Shown here: one piece after another, positions 9,855 to 21,850 of the stretch
Numbering within the stretch: position 1 is the stretch's first letter
Layout of the letters: every line of letters starts with the position of its first letter
NCBI RefSeq assembly: GCF_000330505.1
Contig: NW_004191777.1
Span: forward strand, 229,224-293,223
Direction of reading: 5' to 3'
Origin: Entamoeba invadens IP1
Taxonomy: Eukaryota; Evosea; Mastigamoebida; Endamoebidae
Length of the DNA: 64,000 nt
Made by a program: the position numbers and the translations under genes
The notes under the pieces: generated by a model
What the model saw: only the letters and a program-made list of their open reading frames with translations
Database searches by the model: none
What the model was told of the DNA's origin: nothing

Positions 9855-12800
9855 ATGTCAACGAAAATGTCTTGGTCGGTCAAGTTCATAGCACTATTTA
9901 AAGAACTGACGTCGAACAAGGGGACACAAGTCGATGTCATGTTATCGAAAATCCACGACTTCTTATTTGTAGTGATTCGAGATCTTCAAGGGGAGGGTAT
10001 AGCGACTTTTCTATCAGAGATATCGAACGGCCTGATAGATCAAATGAAATCGTCGGACACGCCGATGGATCAACTGTTGTCGATAACGATGATAGTAGAT
10101 TTAATTATATCAAGTGAAATTGACGAAACCTTTACTCGAACATATGCGAAGGATATCGTCGACGTTCTTTTGAAATCGCAATACCCCGACGTCGTGAGTG
10201 GAGCAGTTAAGTTACTTGGTAAAATTGTTCGAGTAGCTCCTCATGATCTAGTTGAAGTTGAGCTCGACACTGCTTTTAAGTATCTAGAAGTTTGTTTGAT
10301 GTATACTAATAAGACATGGGTGCTAGTGAACTGATGGACTGATGGACAGAAGGAACCAAAAACGACTGGCGCGATGATGGTGTACCACATTGCGTTAAAC
10401 AATGAAGTTGTGTGTTTTATGAATCAAACGCGAATGATCGATTTGTTGATTAATGTGTTGTATGACAAGAACATCCAAGCACGTATTGAGTCACAAAAGG
10501 CACTTGCTGTATTACTTCACTTATTCACTGCAAAGGCGGAGGGGTTTGATTTAAGTCCATTGTATGAACAAGCTGTGATGTACTTGAAACGGATGAATAA
10601 CCCTGATTTGCAGCATGGTGCGTTATTAATACTGACTGCACTGTTACACAATTGCAGAGAATTCATGGTCTCCAAATTCAAAGAGGTTCTTCAGATATTC
10701 TTGAATAACAGAGAGAATAAAATAGTGATCATTAAGAAGACGATCTTACAATCCCTTGCTGAATTTGCGAATTTTGACCCAACAAGCTTTGCACCAAAGA
10801 ATGAGGTGGTGGCCGAATTGTATAATAAAGATATCCGAACCGGACAGGAATTCAATTCACCGGAGAATGACGATGTGAGAAGAGTGAAAGTTCAAGAGCC
10901 GTTGAGTGGTGTGATGAATTACTTGGTGAATTGCACGCGAAATTTTCCAGAGAAGAATATAGTGTTTAGTGTGATAGGAGACATCGCCCGAGAAGTGAAG
11001 AGCGAGATGTACCCGTACTTGGAGAATGTCTTTACGCAGATTAAAAGCATTGTATTGTCGAAGGAAAAGCAGTCTGAAGTGTTAAATGCGGTGATGTATT
11101 GTACACAGCAGTTGATTGAGTTTATTCCAGTGCCAAGGGTATTTACACTGTTCTATCAAATCTATCCCAATCTCCTTGAAAATGGCATTTCCCAGAATTT
11201 GGTGTCACTTGTGAAAAAGGCGTGTGATGTGTGTAGTAACCCATCTTATCGTCACCAAATACAGAAAATGCTGTTGGACTCGATATGTGGAATTTTGTTG
11301 GGAAAGGCGTACATTCCTTTTGGAGCGCCAGAACACTTGAAAATGTTTAACAAAGTCATTGTGCCCTCTTTAGATAATTCGGAACAAATCATACTCGCAC
11401 TGAATACACTTCATTCGTTTAAGTTTAAAGACAATATCATTCCCGTTGTCAAGGAATGTATCATGAAATTCATCGATTCTGAAGACAAAGGAATCAGAAA
11501 GGAATCTGCAATGCTCATTAAAGTACTTTTGCCTCCTTTGGATGAAACTAAGAAAGTTGTCTCGACACTGAACGTCATTGATGTGCTTGAGAAAATTCTT
11601 GAACATGGACTATCGGATGGCGAGACGGAAATTCGGCTCACCATTGTGAAGTTACTTGATGAACGATTTGATAACTTCTTGGCACAATCGAAGAAGATTC
11701 AAACGATGTTTGTTGTACTGAACGACGAGAATTTAAAAGTCAGAGAACAAGCAATTTGTATTATTGGAAGACTCACGAAGTATAACCCCGCCTTTGTTAT
11801 GCCATCGTTTAGAAAGACGATCATTCGGCTTTTGACGCAATTGAAATACTCCTCCGACTTGAAAACAAATGAAGAGGCATCTTTGTTAATGGGAAGACTT
11901 ATTAAGTCGTCAGAACGACTCATTAAACCTTATGTCGAGCCATTACTTGAAGATTTATTACCAAAGCTTGAAGAATCTATTGATAAATCACACGGAGAGA
12001 CTTGTATATATCTGCTGAATGCGATTGGTGACTTGACGACGATTGGAAACGACTTGAGTGCGTTTGTGAAGAGGTTGATGAAGTGTATGATCACTGTGTT
12101 GTCAGACAAGGGCAACACACAGAAGAGAAGTGAGAGAAGAGGAGCTGCACTCTCTGCTTTAGGCAAGTTGACCAGAAATATTGGATATGTTGTTCAACCG
12201 TATTACGACTACCCGGAGCTTTTGGGTATTCTCCTGGACTTGGCGAGTAACGAGAGAACGCAAAGCATTAAATTGGAGTTGATCAAGGTGTTTGGTATCA
12301 TTGGGGCTATCGATACGTACAAATATAAATTATTGACTGAAAAAGACAGCGCCAATAATAACGATGATCCAGACAATTCGGATAACATGTTACCAACTAC
12401 ACAACCCGGCACCGATGAATTCTACGCTTTAACTGTTTTCAGTCTTTTATTTGAAATATTGCGAGACAACAGTTTGTACATTGGGCACTCACAAACCGTC
12501 GAAACGTTTGTTGGAGTTGTTTTGTATTTGAACAAGAAGAGTCTTCCGTTCATCCCACAAATCCTTTCGATATATTTGAAGTTGTTTAAGACGTGTCTTC
12601 CTGGTGTGAGACCCGCGTTGATTAAAGGGTTGGCGGATATGATGTGTTTGATTGAAAAGAATATCAGAGAGTACCTTTCCGATATAGTGAATTTGATTCA
12701 AGAGTGTTGGGATGAAACAACAGTCTTACCAATACTCTCTTTAGTTGGAGAAATATCAAGTGTCATGCATGATGAGTTTAAGACGTATATGCCGAAGATG

Positions 12801-15800
12801 CTTTCACTCATTCTCACTGAACTGAACAAATATGTCTTTGACCAGAACAGCACTGTTTTTGAAAGTGTTATTAATTCGATTGTTGTGTTGTCTGAGAACA
12901 TCGATTTTGAAGATTACTTACATTTAGTTATTCCAACAATCACTGACTTAGTCAGCGAACAAGTCCACCACTCTATTGTGTTACCAACGTTAAAGGCTCT
13001 TTACAAATTTTTACAACATGTCGATGCTGAAGAGTTTATCAGTCGACTTATTCTACCGTTAACAAGACTGCTGCCAAATCCAATTTTAAGAGACACAACA
13101 ATGGACGTTTTCTGTAGTGTTGCTGAAAGACTTGGAAAGCCATTTATTGTATACCACCAAACCATTCAAATAGCACTGAACAAGTACTGTCCGAGGTACA
13201 CTCATCAAAGGTACGAAAGTATTGTAACTAAATTGAAAGATACCCCAGATGGTCCAGTACTACCTTTGGATGATAACGAAGGACAGAATGTTACTATTTC
13301 GGAAGACCTTCATACCCAAGTCACAAACTTCAATCAAGACTCAACAGGAGACACGCTTTCAAAAGACTTCTCGAAGATTGTGCTGGCTTGGGATACTTAT
13401 AAACAGCGACGGAGTAAAGAAGATTGGTTCGATTGGGTCAAGCAGACTGCGATCACGTTCTTGAAAGAAAGTCCAATTCACTCGTTGAATCTGTGTCACT
13501 CTCTTTCAACAGACCATTCCCCGTTGGCTCGTGATTTGTTCAACTACGCATTTTTGGCATCATGGCAAGACTCCACAGAGAACGCACAACGGCTTGTCTT
13601 CTGCTTGAAAACTGTTCTCGAGAACCAAAGCACTCCACCGGAGATTTTACAGATTCTCCTCAATTTGTGTGAGTTCATGGAACGTGAGGGCATTAAAGTT
13701 CCTATAAAGTCTCTTGGAAATTATGCAAAGAAGTGTAACGCATATGCGAAAGCGCTTCACTACAAAGAGGCTGAATTCTTGGAGAACCCAACAACACAGT
13801 TAGTCGAAGAGTTGATTGGATTGAACAATCAGTTACAGAACTACGATGCAGCTGCTGGTCTGATAGAGTATACCAAGAACCTTAAAAAGGATCAAGAAGA
13901 GTCTGAATTGAACCAGACGTGGTTTGAGAAACTTGGCAGATGGCAAAAGGCGCTCGACATTTACGAAAAGAAGATCAAAGACGATTCTAAGAACCCGGAA
14001 CTTTTAGTTGGGAAATTGAATTGTTTGTATGAACTTGGTGACTGGGAAGGACTTGGAGAAACGGCAAAGAACATTTGGGAGTCTGGCGATGAGACAGTAA
14101 TTGAAACGGCAAGACCATTATATGCGGCTGCTTTGTGGTACTTGGATCAATGGGACGATTTTGGAAGAGTTGTAGTGGAGATGACGGATAACAACTTTGA
14201 TACCAACTTTTTCAGGACTATTAATGCGATTAACAAAGGCGATTTCTCGAAAGCAACCGACTTGATTCAAAAGGAACGAACGATCTTAGACCCGGAGTTA
14301 TCAGCGTTGGCTGGAGAATGTTACGAAAGAGCGTATTCGACTGTTGCCCGTGCGCATATGCTTGCTGAACTTGAAGAAGTTATTATGTGTAAAGAAGGGA
14401 AATACACGCAAGACGCCAAAAGCATCTTGAAGAGTGCGTGGACGCAAAAGTTGGTGAATGCAAAAGCGGATGTCTCGGTGTGGCAAAAACTATTGAAGAT
14501 CCACAGCTTTGTGTTGAGTGAGACTGAAAACAGCGATTCGTGGATTAAATTCACTGGACTGTGTTATAAGAGTGGAATGCCTAAATTGGCGATGAAAACG
14601 TTGGATCGATTAGCCGGAATTTCTCTCGACGAGCACTTGAATGAACTTCCACCTGCGAAATTGAGGATTGGTGTCCAATACTTAAACATTCAATGGAAGG
14701 GAGCAAAGGATTTGGAGCATCGAACAAAGATCCTTGAGACATTAAATAATTTTGCAAAGATCATTGAGACTCGTCGAAGCGACGACTTGGCGTTGAAGGC
14801 GGATGTGTCATCAAAACTCGGGGAGTGGAATTTGTATATTGCACAGAATTCGAATTCATTCAACTACGACACCATTCCACGGATATTACAATACTACCAC
14901 GCTACTGTCCAATACGACACAGAGAACTTCAAGTATTGGCACAGCTGGGCACTCGTCAATTTTGAGGTGGTGAGTTACATTGAGAACGACGAAGAGATGT
15001 CCGAAGACACACTGGTCGAATATCTGAGAATTTCTATTGAAGGCTTTGTCAAGTCGCTTATACTCACAAAGAACTCGCAAACCCTTCAAGACACTTTGAG
15101 ACTGTTGACGATTCTCTTTAAGTACGGGAAGTACCAAGAAGTCGAAGAAGCTATTGTCGAGGGTATTCGAGCACTGCCAGTCGATATATGGCTTCATGTC
15201 ATACCACAGATTATAGCTAGGATACAGTCAAGCGTACCTGCTGTGAAGAGAGTGATGACCGATTTATTGACTATTATAGGTAAGAAGCATCCACAAGCAC
15301 TTGTATATCCATTAACTGTAGCTTCTAAGTCACCGTCATATGACAGAAGAAAGACTGCTATGTCAGTAATTGAAAAGATTCGAACGGACTCGGGACACTT
15401 GGTCGAACAAGCTTTGTTAGTTGGCGAAGAGTTGGTCCGAGTTGCTGTATTGTGGCATGAGTCGTGGCATGAATCACTCGAAGAAGCGAGCAGAGAGTTT
15501 TATATCAACCACAACTTCAATGCGATGTTATCGTTGTTACAACCCCTTTACGAAAAGATGGAGAAAGGCGGCGAGACGCAAAATGAAAGAGGATTTCTCC
15601 AATCGTATGGCAAAGACCTTAAAGACGCGTACGACTTGTGTATGAGGTTTAAAGCAAAAGACAAGAAAGCGACGGACAAAGACCACGACATTGAAAATGC
15701 ATGGGAATTGTACTTTAGAATATACAAGAGAATACATAAGTCGATCAACTCAGTGTCTGTATTGGAACTCCAACAAGTCTCCCCAAGACTCACGGAAGCA

Positions 15801-16946
15801 AGAGATTTGGATATTGCAGTTCCTGGAACGTACAAAGCACAGAACATTAACAACATCACACGTATTAAGAGCATTGTACCTGTTCTTAATATCATCCCAT
15901 CGAAACAACGCCCAAGAAAGTTGGCGATTGTCGGTTCAAATGGAGTTGAGTATAAATTCTGTTTAAAGGGACATGAAGATCTGAGGCAAGACGAGAGAGT
16001 GATGCAACTATTTGGGCTTGTCAACGACTTGTTGGCAAGCAACTCCGCGACATCAACACATCACTTGAACATTTTGTGTTACGAAGTCATCCCATTGAGT
16101 CCAATGAGTGGGTTGATTGGATGGGTGCCACATTCTGATACGTTCCATCAACTGATCAAAGAATACAGAGAGACACATAACATCCCAGTCGATTTCGAAA
16201 AGAAGTTGATCACCAAATTGGCGCCTCGCTTTGATGACTTGTCATACTTACAAAAGGTCGAGATCTTCGAAACTGTCTTGGAGGAATCATCTGGAATGGA
16301 TTTGGCCAATATATTGTGGCTCAAGAGTGCGTCGTCAGAGGCTTGGATGGAGCGAAGAACGAATTTCACACGAAGTGTCGCCTTAATGTCGATGGTTGGA
16401 TACATTTTGGGCCTTGGAGACCGACACCCTTCTAATTTGATGTTACAGAGATACACGGGTAATGTTGTTCACATCGACTTTGGCGACTGTTTTGAAGTGG
16501 CGATACAACGAGAGAAGTTCCCTGAACGAATACCATTCCGATTAACACGGATGATAGTGAATGCGATGGATGTGAGTGGCATTGAAGGGACATTCAGAAT
16601 TACATGTGAGGCGGTGATGAAAGTGCTGCGAATGAATAAAGACAGTTTAATGGCGGTGCTCGAAGCGTTTGTGTATGATCCACTTATTGTTCGAATACTT
16701 GGTGGCAAAGACGCGGAAGACGAAGAAGACAATACAAAGCCAAAAGAGAATCAACAAGGAGAAGACAGTGCGATGAAGACCAAAGCGGGAACAGTCATGA
16801 AAAGGGTGCTTGAGAAATTGACTGGAAAGGACTTTGGCAATGAAGTGGAACTTAGTGTCAGTGACCAAGTCGACAGACTTATTAAAGAAGCAATTTCCCA
16901 TGAGAATTTGAGTCAGTCGTACCAAGGTTGGTGTCCATACTGGTAA
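9855..16946 (+). CDS. tor: Serine/threonine kinase TOR (target of rapamycin), one intron
   Basis: Catalytic subunit of the TOR growth-control complexes. Read as exons 9855-10289 and 10350-16946, 2343 aa. The 60-bp intron (10290-10349) starts GTTTGT, contains TACTAA and ends ACAG, and it joins two in-frame HEAT-repeat segments. Order: HEAT repeats (about 1-1150), FAT domain (about 1200-1750), FRB domain (from about 1840; VLWHESWHESLEEAS), PI3K-like kinase domain (about 2000-2230) with GDRHPSN and HIDFG, and a C-terminal FATC ending GWCPYW. The kinase residues are intact. The FRB serine and tryptophan contacted by FKBP-rapamycin are present (EEAS; AWELY), while the nearby human Phe2108 position is Tyr. 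Slightly shorter than human mTOR. Confidence 0.97.
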
Positions 16947-17402
16947 ATGCCAAACCGAAGTGTCATTTATTTTTTGTTATTCAATTTGTTATTCAAATGT
17001 TATGCAGTGACAAAAAGAATTATTCAGTTTTTTTTCCTATTTTTATCTTGTTTGAAGTTACTATTATTAAATTGTTTGATTTGTGAGGCATTTGTCCTTC
17101 AAATAAATCAGTATTTTAGTATAGTATATTATAAATAAACAATACTATAAATATTTGTTGTTTATTTCAAATATAGTAAAATTAACTATTAATTAAGTAA
17201 CACATTAAAAATAGCAAACTACAATTATATATTAAATAATTATATACTTTTATATTGAAGGACCATTTCTGATAAAAAGTGAATCAGTAACAAAAAAGTG
17301 AAAAGTAAAAGCATTTTTTGTTTTAAAAAAAACCGAAAAAAATGACCATCAACCACCAATAAATAACACGATTTAATTACATAAACATCAGTACCAGAAA
17401 AC
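16947..17402. other. Convergent intergenic region downstream of TOR
   Basis: T-rich 3' flank of TOR meeting the 3' end of a small minus-strand gene. No coding ORF or RNA gene seen. Confidence 0.45.
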
Positions 17403-17669
17403 TTAAACGGAGAATGCTCTAAGTTCTGGAGAAACGACAGACTCATTCCCAAAGACATTAAAGCGGTCTTCAATATCACTGTTGTTTCCAGAAAGTATGG
17501 AAAGAACTTCCAAATCCGAATCCGTACTTTCTTGGTCTTCGTCGATATTAAAATCGATATCTGTCTTTTTACGACATTCTTTCTGTGGTGTTTGAGAGTG
17601 TGACACAACTACAAGACAGTTGAGGCCGTTGTGAAATGTGATTTTGGAAGTCGTGAAGGAGGAGTTCAT
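17403..17669 (-). CDS. Small acidic protein, 88 aa, unknown function
   Basis: The ATG at 17669 lies about 40 bp after a TATATAAAA box on the minus strand, which favours this start over an upstream in-frame alternative. The middle is acidic (DIDFNIDEDQESTDSD), followed by LEVLSILSG and a C-terminal end of SPELRAFSV. No membrane segment or signal peptide. The acidic-middle plus S/T-P-D/E-L ending resembles the 88-aa protein at 57140-57406. Function unknown. Confidence 0.55.
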   Translation of the reverse strand: MNSSFTTSKITFHNGLNCLVVVSHSQTPQKECRKKTDIDFNIDEDQESTDSDLEVLSILSGNNSDIEDRFNVFGNESVVSPELRAFSV

Positions 17670-18497
17670 TACTTTTAAAGTTGTTAAAGAGTTTTTATAT
17701 AATGCCAAAACAATTTTTTGTATTGATTGTTATATATTGAATGTTTTTTATATTTATCTTATTTGTTTTGAGTCTTTTTTCATACAATAAAGTTATTAGT
17801 TTTACAATACTTTCTCTCTATAAGAAATTTAATCAGTTGATTTAATTTGGTTGTTTTGTAATTAAATTCGCTTTTTTTTGTTATTTTTCTATGTTTGTTA
17901 TTGTTTTATAATAACTTTTTTAATTATAAAAAATAATTTTAGATAATTTGAATTGACATAAAACTTTTAACAAACAAGTAAATAACAATATAGAAATATA
18001 CAATAATATAGATTATTTTATTATATGAATACTATATTTATTAGTTTAAATATAATTTTGGTTTAAAAATCAAATAGTTGATGTTAGTTTATAATTTCTG
18101 AATCTATTCGTTTATTGTAAAATTGTTAGCTAAATATAATAAAAATTAAATAAATAATAAATAATAGTAAATAGATTACTATTATTTTAACAAAAAAAAC
18201 ACATCTTTTTATAATCTTAAAAATCAATTCGATTTTTTTGTGTTAAAAAAAACAACAAAATCAATTATGGTTTTGAACTATTTATTTAATAATAGTAATA
18301 TATTTATAATATTTATATAATAAATTAAAAGACATCAAGATGTTTATTTTGATTATTTCTGAACTATGATTGTTAATATATTTTAAACTATAATTATTAA
18401 ACTTATATTATAATTTATATAATTATAAGGATTTGTTTAATTTTTTTTTTAATTTAGAACGAACTTTGAATGTTTCATACCTTTAATTTTTATAACA
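17670..18497. other. Very AT-rich gene-free stretch
   Basis: About 830 bp of low-complexity A/T sequence. Only the TATA-like box of the small gene to its left stands out. Confidence 0.45.
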
Positions 18498-18765
18498 ATG
18501 CGATTTTCACAAGCAAAAGTGTTATACATATTGTTTTTCACCATCTTCACAAAGGTACCATTAATCTCCGAATTTCATTTAATAAATAATGATATTGTAA
18601 GTTGTGATATAATTTGCACATATTGTTGACAAAGTTGATGACTTTTAGAACGGAATCAAAACGTGTTGTTATGTCAAGTTTTTTCCAGAAATATACAACT
18701 TAACTCTTTACTTTATTTCCGACAAACCTATTAGTGTGATTACAAAACACTTATACGTGTTGTGA
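18498..18765 (+). CDS. Putative small secreted or membrane protein, 71 aa, one intron
   Basis: An ATG at 18498 opens with a basic then hydrophobic lead (KVLYILFFTIFTKVPLI), which looks like a signal peptide or anchor. The frame runs to 18596. A 52-bp intron (GTAAGT to TTTTAG, 18597-18648) joins it in phase to 18649-18765. The second exon includes paired cysteines (KTCCYVKF) and ends VITKHLYVL. Base composition rises above the flanking AT-rich DNA exactly over these exons. The donor is not the usual GTTTGT of this window, so the model is tentative. Confidence 0.42.
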
Positions 18766-18845
18766 TAAGCAAATAATATACTTTTCAACAAACACTAAAA
18801 GCTTTGTGGCAAAAAATCGACAACGAACAAAAAAACACTAAAAAA

Positions 18846-19064
18846 TTACTCTAGATTCTTGTACGCATTCATTTTGTTTCGTCTTTGTTTAATGAACAAC
18901 ACTATTGCAACAATTGTAGATACTATAATGAGTGACCCAAAGACAGTACACATAACTATGATAGTAATGAGTTGTGTGTTGTCGTCTTCCTCAGTAGATG
19001 AACTGTCTGAAGCGACTGCCAAAGTTGTTAGCAGACACACCAACAAAACATCCACATATCCCAT
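18846..19064 (-). CDS. Small type I membrane protein with YxxL tail, 72 aa
   Basis: Signal peptide (residues 1-18), a short acidic Ser/Thr-rich outer segment (DSSSTEEDDNTQ), one transmembrane helix (about residues 32-56), a basic stop-transfer (KQRRNK) and a ten-residue cytosolic tail containing YKNL. YxxPhi motifs in such tails bind clathrin adaptor mu subunits, so sorting within endosomes is a reasonable guess. No known family recognised. Confidence 0.62.
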   Translation of the reverse strand: MGYVDVLLVCLLTTLAVASDSSSTEEDDNTQLITIIVMCTVFGSLIIVSTIVAIVLFIKQRRNKMNAYKNLE

Positions 19065-19330
19065 TCCTCACTGCATTTGATAGTTCTTTTTTATTAAGAA
19101 AACTTATTACCATTTTTTATACTTTTAGTACTTATTATTATAATTTATTTTCTATTTCAACTTCTTCAAAAACAAAATGTTCTTCCATTTTGTATTTTTC
19201 GCCTTGACTTCTTTTGAAATAAATATTGATTAATAATAATATTATTATTAGTATATATTTAAACTATTATTTACCATAATAATACTATATAATTCATTAC
19301 TATTAAACATCAACAAACTGAATATTTGAA

Positions 19331-20773
19331 ATGTTTCTTGCTCTCTTCACTATTCTTGTTGTGACAATTGTTACTATCTTTGTTTTGCTTTATTTAGTCC
19401 AACCGCACAAACAAGAATTTATGAACTCCGTCGAACTTAGTGAAGTCCCCAAAGACTTGGTCAATCATCTTAAAGAGGCCATTTCAATACCAACTGTTTC
19501 TAAGTCGGCTAATGAAAACTTTGAGAAGATGAGGGAATGGATGAAAACGACGTACCCAATTCTTTTTGAAAAGTTCACACTTGAGTTGTTTAACACAAAC
19601 ACGATATTACTCAGATGTGATGTGGAGAACACGGAACCCCTCGTCTTGTTGGCGCACCACGATGTCGTCCCGGCACCCTCTGCTGGATGGGACACAAACC
19701 CATTTGAAGGCACCACAAAAGATGGTGTTGTTTATGGACGTGGCGCGATGGATAACAAGACAGACTTTGTCACCTGTTTGGAGGCTCTCAATTTTCTCTT
19801 TGCGACAAACTTTAAGCCAAAAAGAAGCATCTACTTCATGTCTGGTGCTGATGAAGAAGTAGGTGGTACTGGGTGTCAAGCAGTAGTCTCTGAGTTAAAG
19901 AGACGAGGTGTGACGCCGTATGTTGTCTTAGATGAAGGGTATTGTGTGTTAGACTTAGAGAAGAGCTTTTTGAAGCGCAATTTGGCGCTCATTGGATTTT
20001 CGGAGAAGAGGAGATTGTGTGCAAAGTTTGAGTTAACATTGAGAGGAGGGCATGCCAGTATTCCTCCAAATCGAACAGAATCGAAAATGGTCAATCAATT
20101 TGTTTCTGCTATAGAGAAAAGTGTGAGAATAAAGCGATGGAATGAACCAGTTAAGTTGATGATAGAGGAGGTTGGGAGAGGACTCCCATTCCCTTTGAAT
20201 TCTTTAGTATATCACTTACCCAAATTGGGGAGTTTGGGTACAAATGTGGTGCAATTGTGTGGTGAGAAGTTCAAAGCACTTGTTGGGACAACTTGTGTTA
20301 TGACTTATATGCGAATGGGAGACTTAACTATGACAAACGCACTACCAAATAACGCAGAGTTTGTGGTGGATATCAGAAGTTTCCCAGGAGATTCAGTTAA
20401 AGACATTGAAGAGCGAATAACCAAAACAATTGAAAGATACAAAAAGAACTTCAAAGAAATCAAAATGGAGTGGCTTTGGGTCGACGATAAAAAAGAGAAC
20501 GTATGTTCCAATTTGACTTGCGAAGGCTTTGACAAAATTGTCAAAACAGCCAAAGAAGTCTTTGGTAATGTCATAATTGCTCCGGCTTTAGTTATTGGAG
20601 GAACAGACTCAACCCACTATTTAGAAATATCTGATCGTGTGTTTAGATTTGGGCCTGAGATACTTTCTTTTAAAGAAATTGGGGCCATGCATGGTATTAA
20701 TGAACAAATTAGAGAAAATACAGTAGAAAAGGCGTTCCAATATTTTGTTAAACTTATTCAGAACTGTTGTTAG
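19331..20773 (+). CDS. M20-family metallopeptidase (carboxypeptidase S / PM20D1-like)
   Basis: Zinc-dependent exopeptidase, 480 aa, anchored by an N-terminal hydrophobic segment (residues 2-23) followed directly by the lumenal or extracellular domain. Metal-site blocks are visible: LLAHHDVVP near residue 108, YGRGAMDNK near 137, the catalytic GADEEVGGTGC near 173, and the C-terminal GGTDSTHY with a late GAMHGINE histidine. A dimerisation-domain stretch (ELTLRGGHAS) lies between. The order and spacing match yeast carboxypeptidase S and animal PM20D1. The natural substrate cannot be told from sequence. ATG start, no intron. Confidence 0.92.
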   Translation: MFLALFTILVVTIVTIFVLLYLVQPHKQEFMNSVELSEVPKDLVNHLKEAISIPTVSKSANENFEKMREWMKTTYPILFEKFTLELFNTNTILLRCDVENTEPLVLLAHHDVVPAPSAGWDTNPFEGTTKDGVVYGRGAMDNKTDFVTCLEALNFLFATNFKPKRSIYFMSGADEEVGGTGCQAVVSELKRRGVTPYVVLDEGYCVLDLEKSFLKRNLALIGFSEKRRLCAKFELTLRGGHASIPPNRTESKMVNQFVSAIEKSVRIKRWNEPVKLMIEEVGRGLPFPLNSLVYHLPKLGSLGTNVVQLCGEKFKALVGTTCVMTYMRMGDLTMTNALPNNAEFVVDIRSFPGDSVKDIEERITKTIERYKKNFKEIKMEWLWVDDKKENVCSNLTCEGFDKIVKTAKEVFGNVIIAPALVIGGTDSTHYLEISDRVFRFGPEILSFKEIGAMHGINEQIRENTVEKAFQYFVKLIQNCC

Positions 20774-21850
20774 AATTTCAATTGAATCTAAACACAATTT
20801 AATATTTATATGTGTTGTTTTTAATAACAGAATAGTTTTTATCCTATTTTTTTGAAACAATACAAACTATTTTTTATCAATTTATATTATTTCTTATAAT
20901 ATAATATATTATCTTTCAATTAATAGTATACTACAATATTAGTTAATATCTATCCATTTATTTAATAACAGTTTTATAAAATAAATCTTGTTATTAATGT
21001 GACTACAATAAAGTTATTTCTTATTAAAAAATGTATTAACACGTTCACGTTCCATTTATTTTTTGTTTTATAAAAAAAATTTATTGTTAAAATTTTTAAA
21101 TTTTGCATTTTTTATTTTTGAAATAATAGTTGAAATAACCGTTCGCATTCCTGACAACATTTTTTTGCAACGATCTTAGTAAAATAACAATAAGACATTA
21201 CAACAAAAACAACTAAGATTATTGAATTAATTCATTTCTTAACTTTTTTGAGATAATAAAGTACTCTGTGAATCAACCCATATTTTTAATTGGTCTTTAT
21301 GTTTCATTTACGCACACCTTTCCCCTACACACATCACAAAGAATAAAATGCGTTCCGCGACAATGCCTTTTGCAGGCATAACACTTATACTACGGACAAT
21401 ACATTTAATTTAATACATTTTAATATTCATTAAACTCGGTCGCGTAAACGTGCGCGTAAATGACACAGACTCACAAGTCAAAAATCATGTGTCGATTGTC
21501 GATTTAAACACAACAGTGTTACAATCGACAACCTTATTTTCATTGTTTTTTAATATTTTTGGTGTTTTTACAATAATTAATAATTTCAAGATAAGTATTG
21601 ATTTTTAAAATATTATTGAAAATAATTGTTTAAAAATAAAAATGCAAAATAATTCGATTGGTAAAGCAAAAAATTTGTTGTTTTAAAATGTCATTGGAAA
21701 CAGAAACGTGTTAAAATCTTTTAAAATAAGAAAAACGTGAAATTCTGTTATGAAGCAAATCCTGTCGGCAGTTGAAACAACAAAGATTCGTCTTTTATAA
21801 AAACTTTTCAAAAAGTATAATTAATTCCTCAAATCAACTCGAAAATATCA
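20774..21850. other. Spacer with one coding-like zinc-finger-type island
   Basis: Mostly low-complexity A/T. The part from about 21300 to 21550 is richer in G and C. It contains a short minus-strand reading frame with a CxxC...CxxC pattern (21297-21389) and a hairpin-capable inverted repeat (TGTCGATTGT at 21491-21500 and its complement at 21522-21531). I could not build a complete gene. Confidence 0.4.
21297..21389 (-). pseudogene. Orphan exon-like fragment with CxxC zinc-binding pattern
   Basis: Read on the minus strand from a possible TAG acceptor at 21390-21392, this gives 30 codons ending in TAA with a dense Cys/His pattern (CYACKRHC, then LCDVC, then VC). It looks like the last exon of a small zinc-binding protein. 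No matching first exon with ATG and a GT donor is convincing upstream; one candidate ATG frame ends after 22 codons. Either a decayed gene or a multi-exon gene I could not resolve. Confidence 0.35.
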
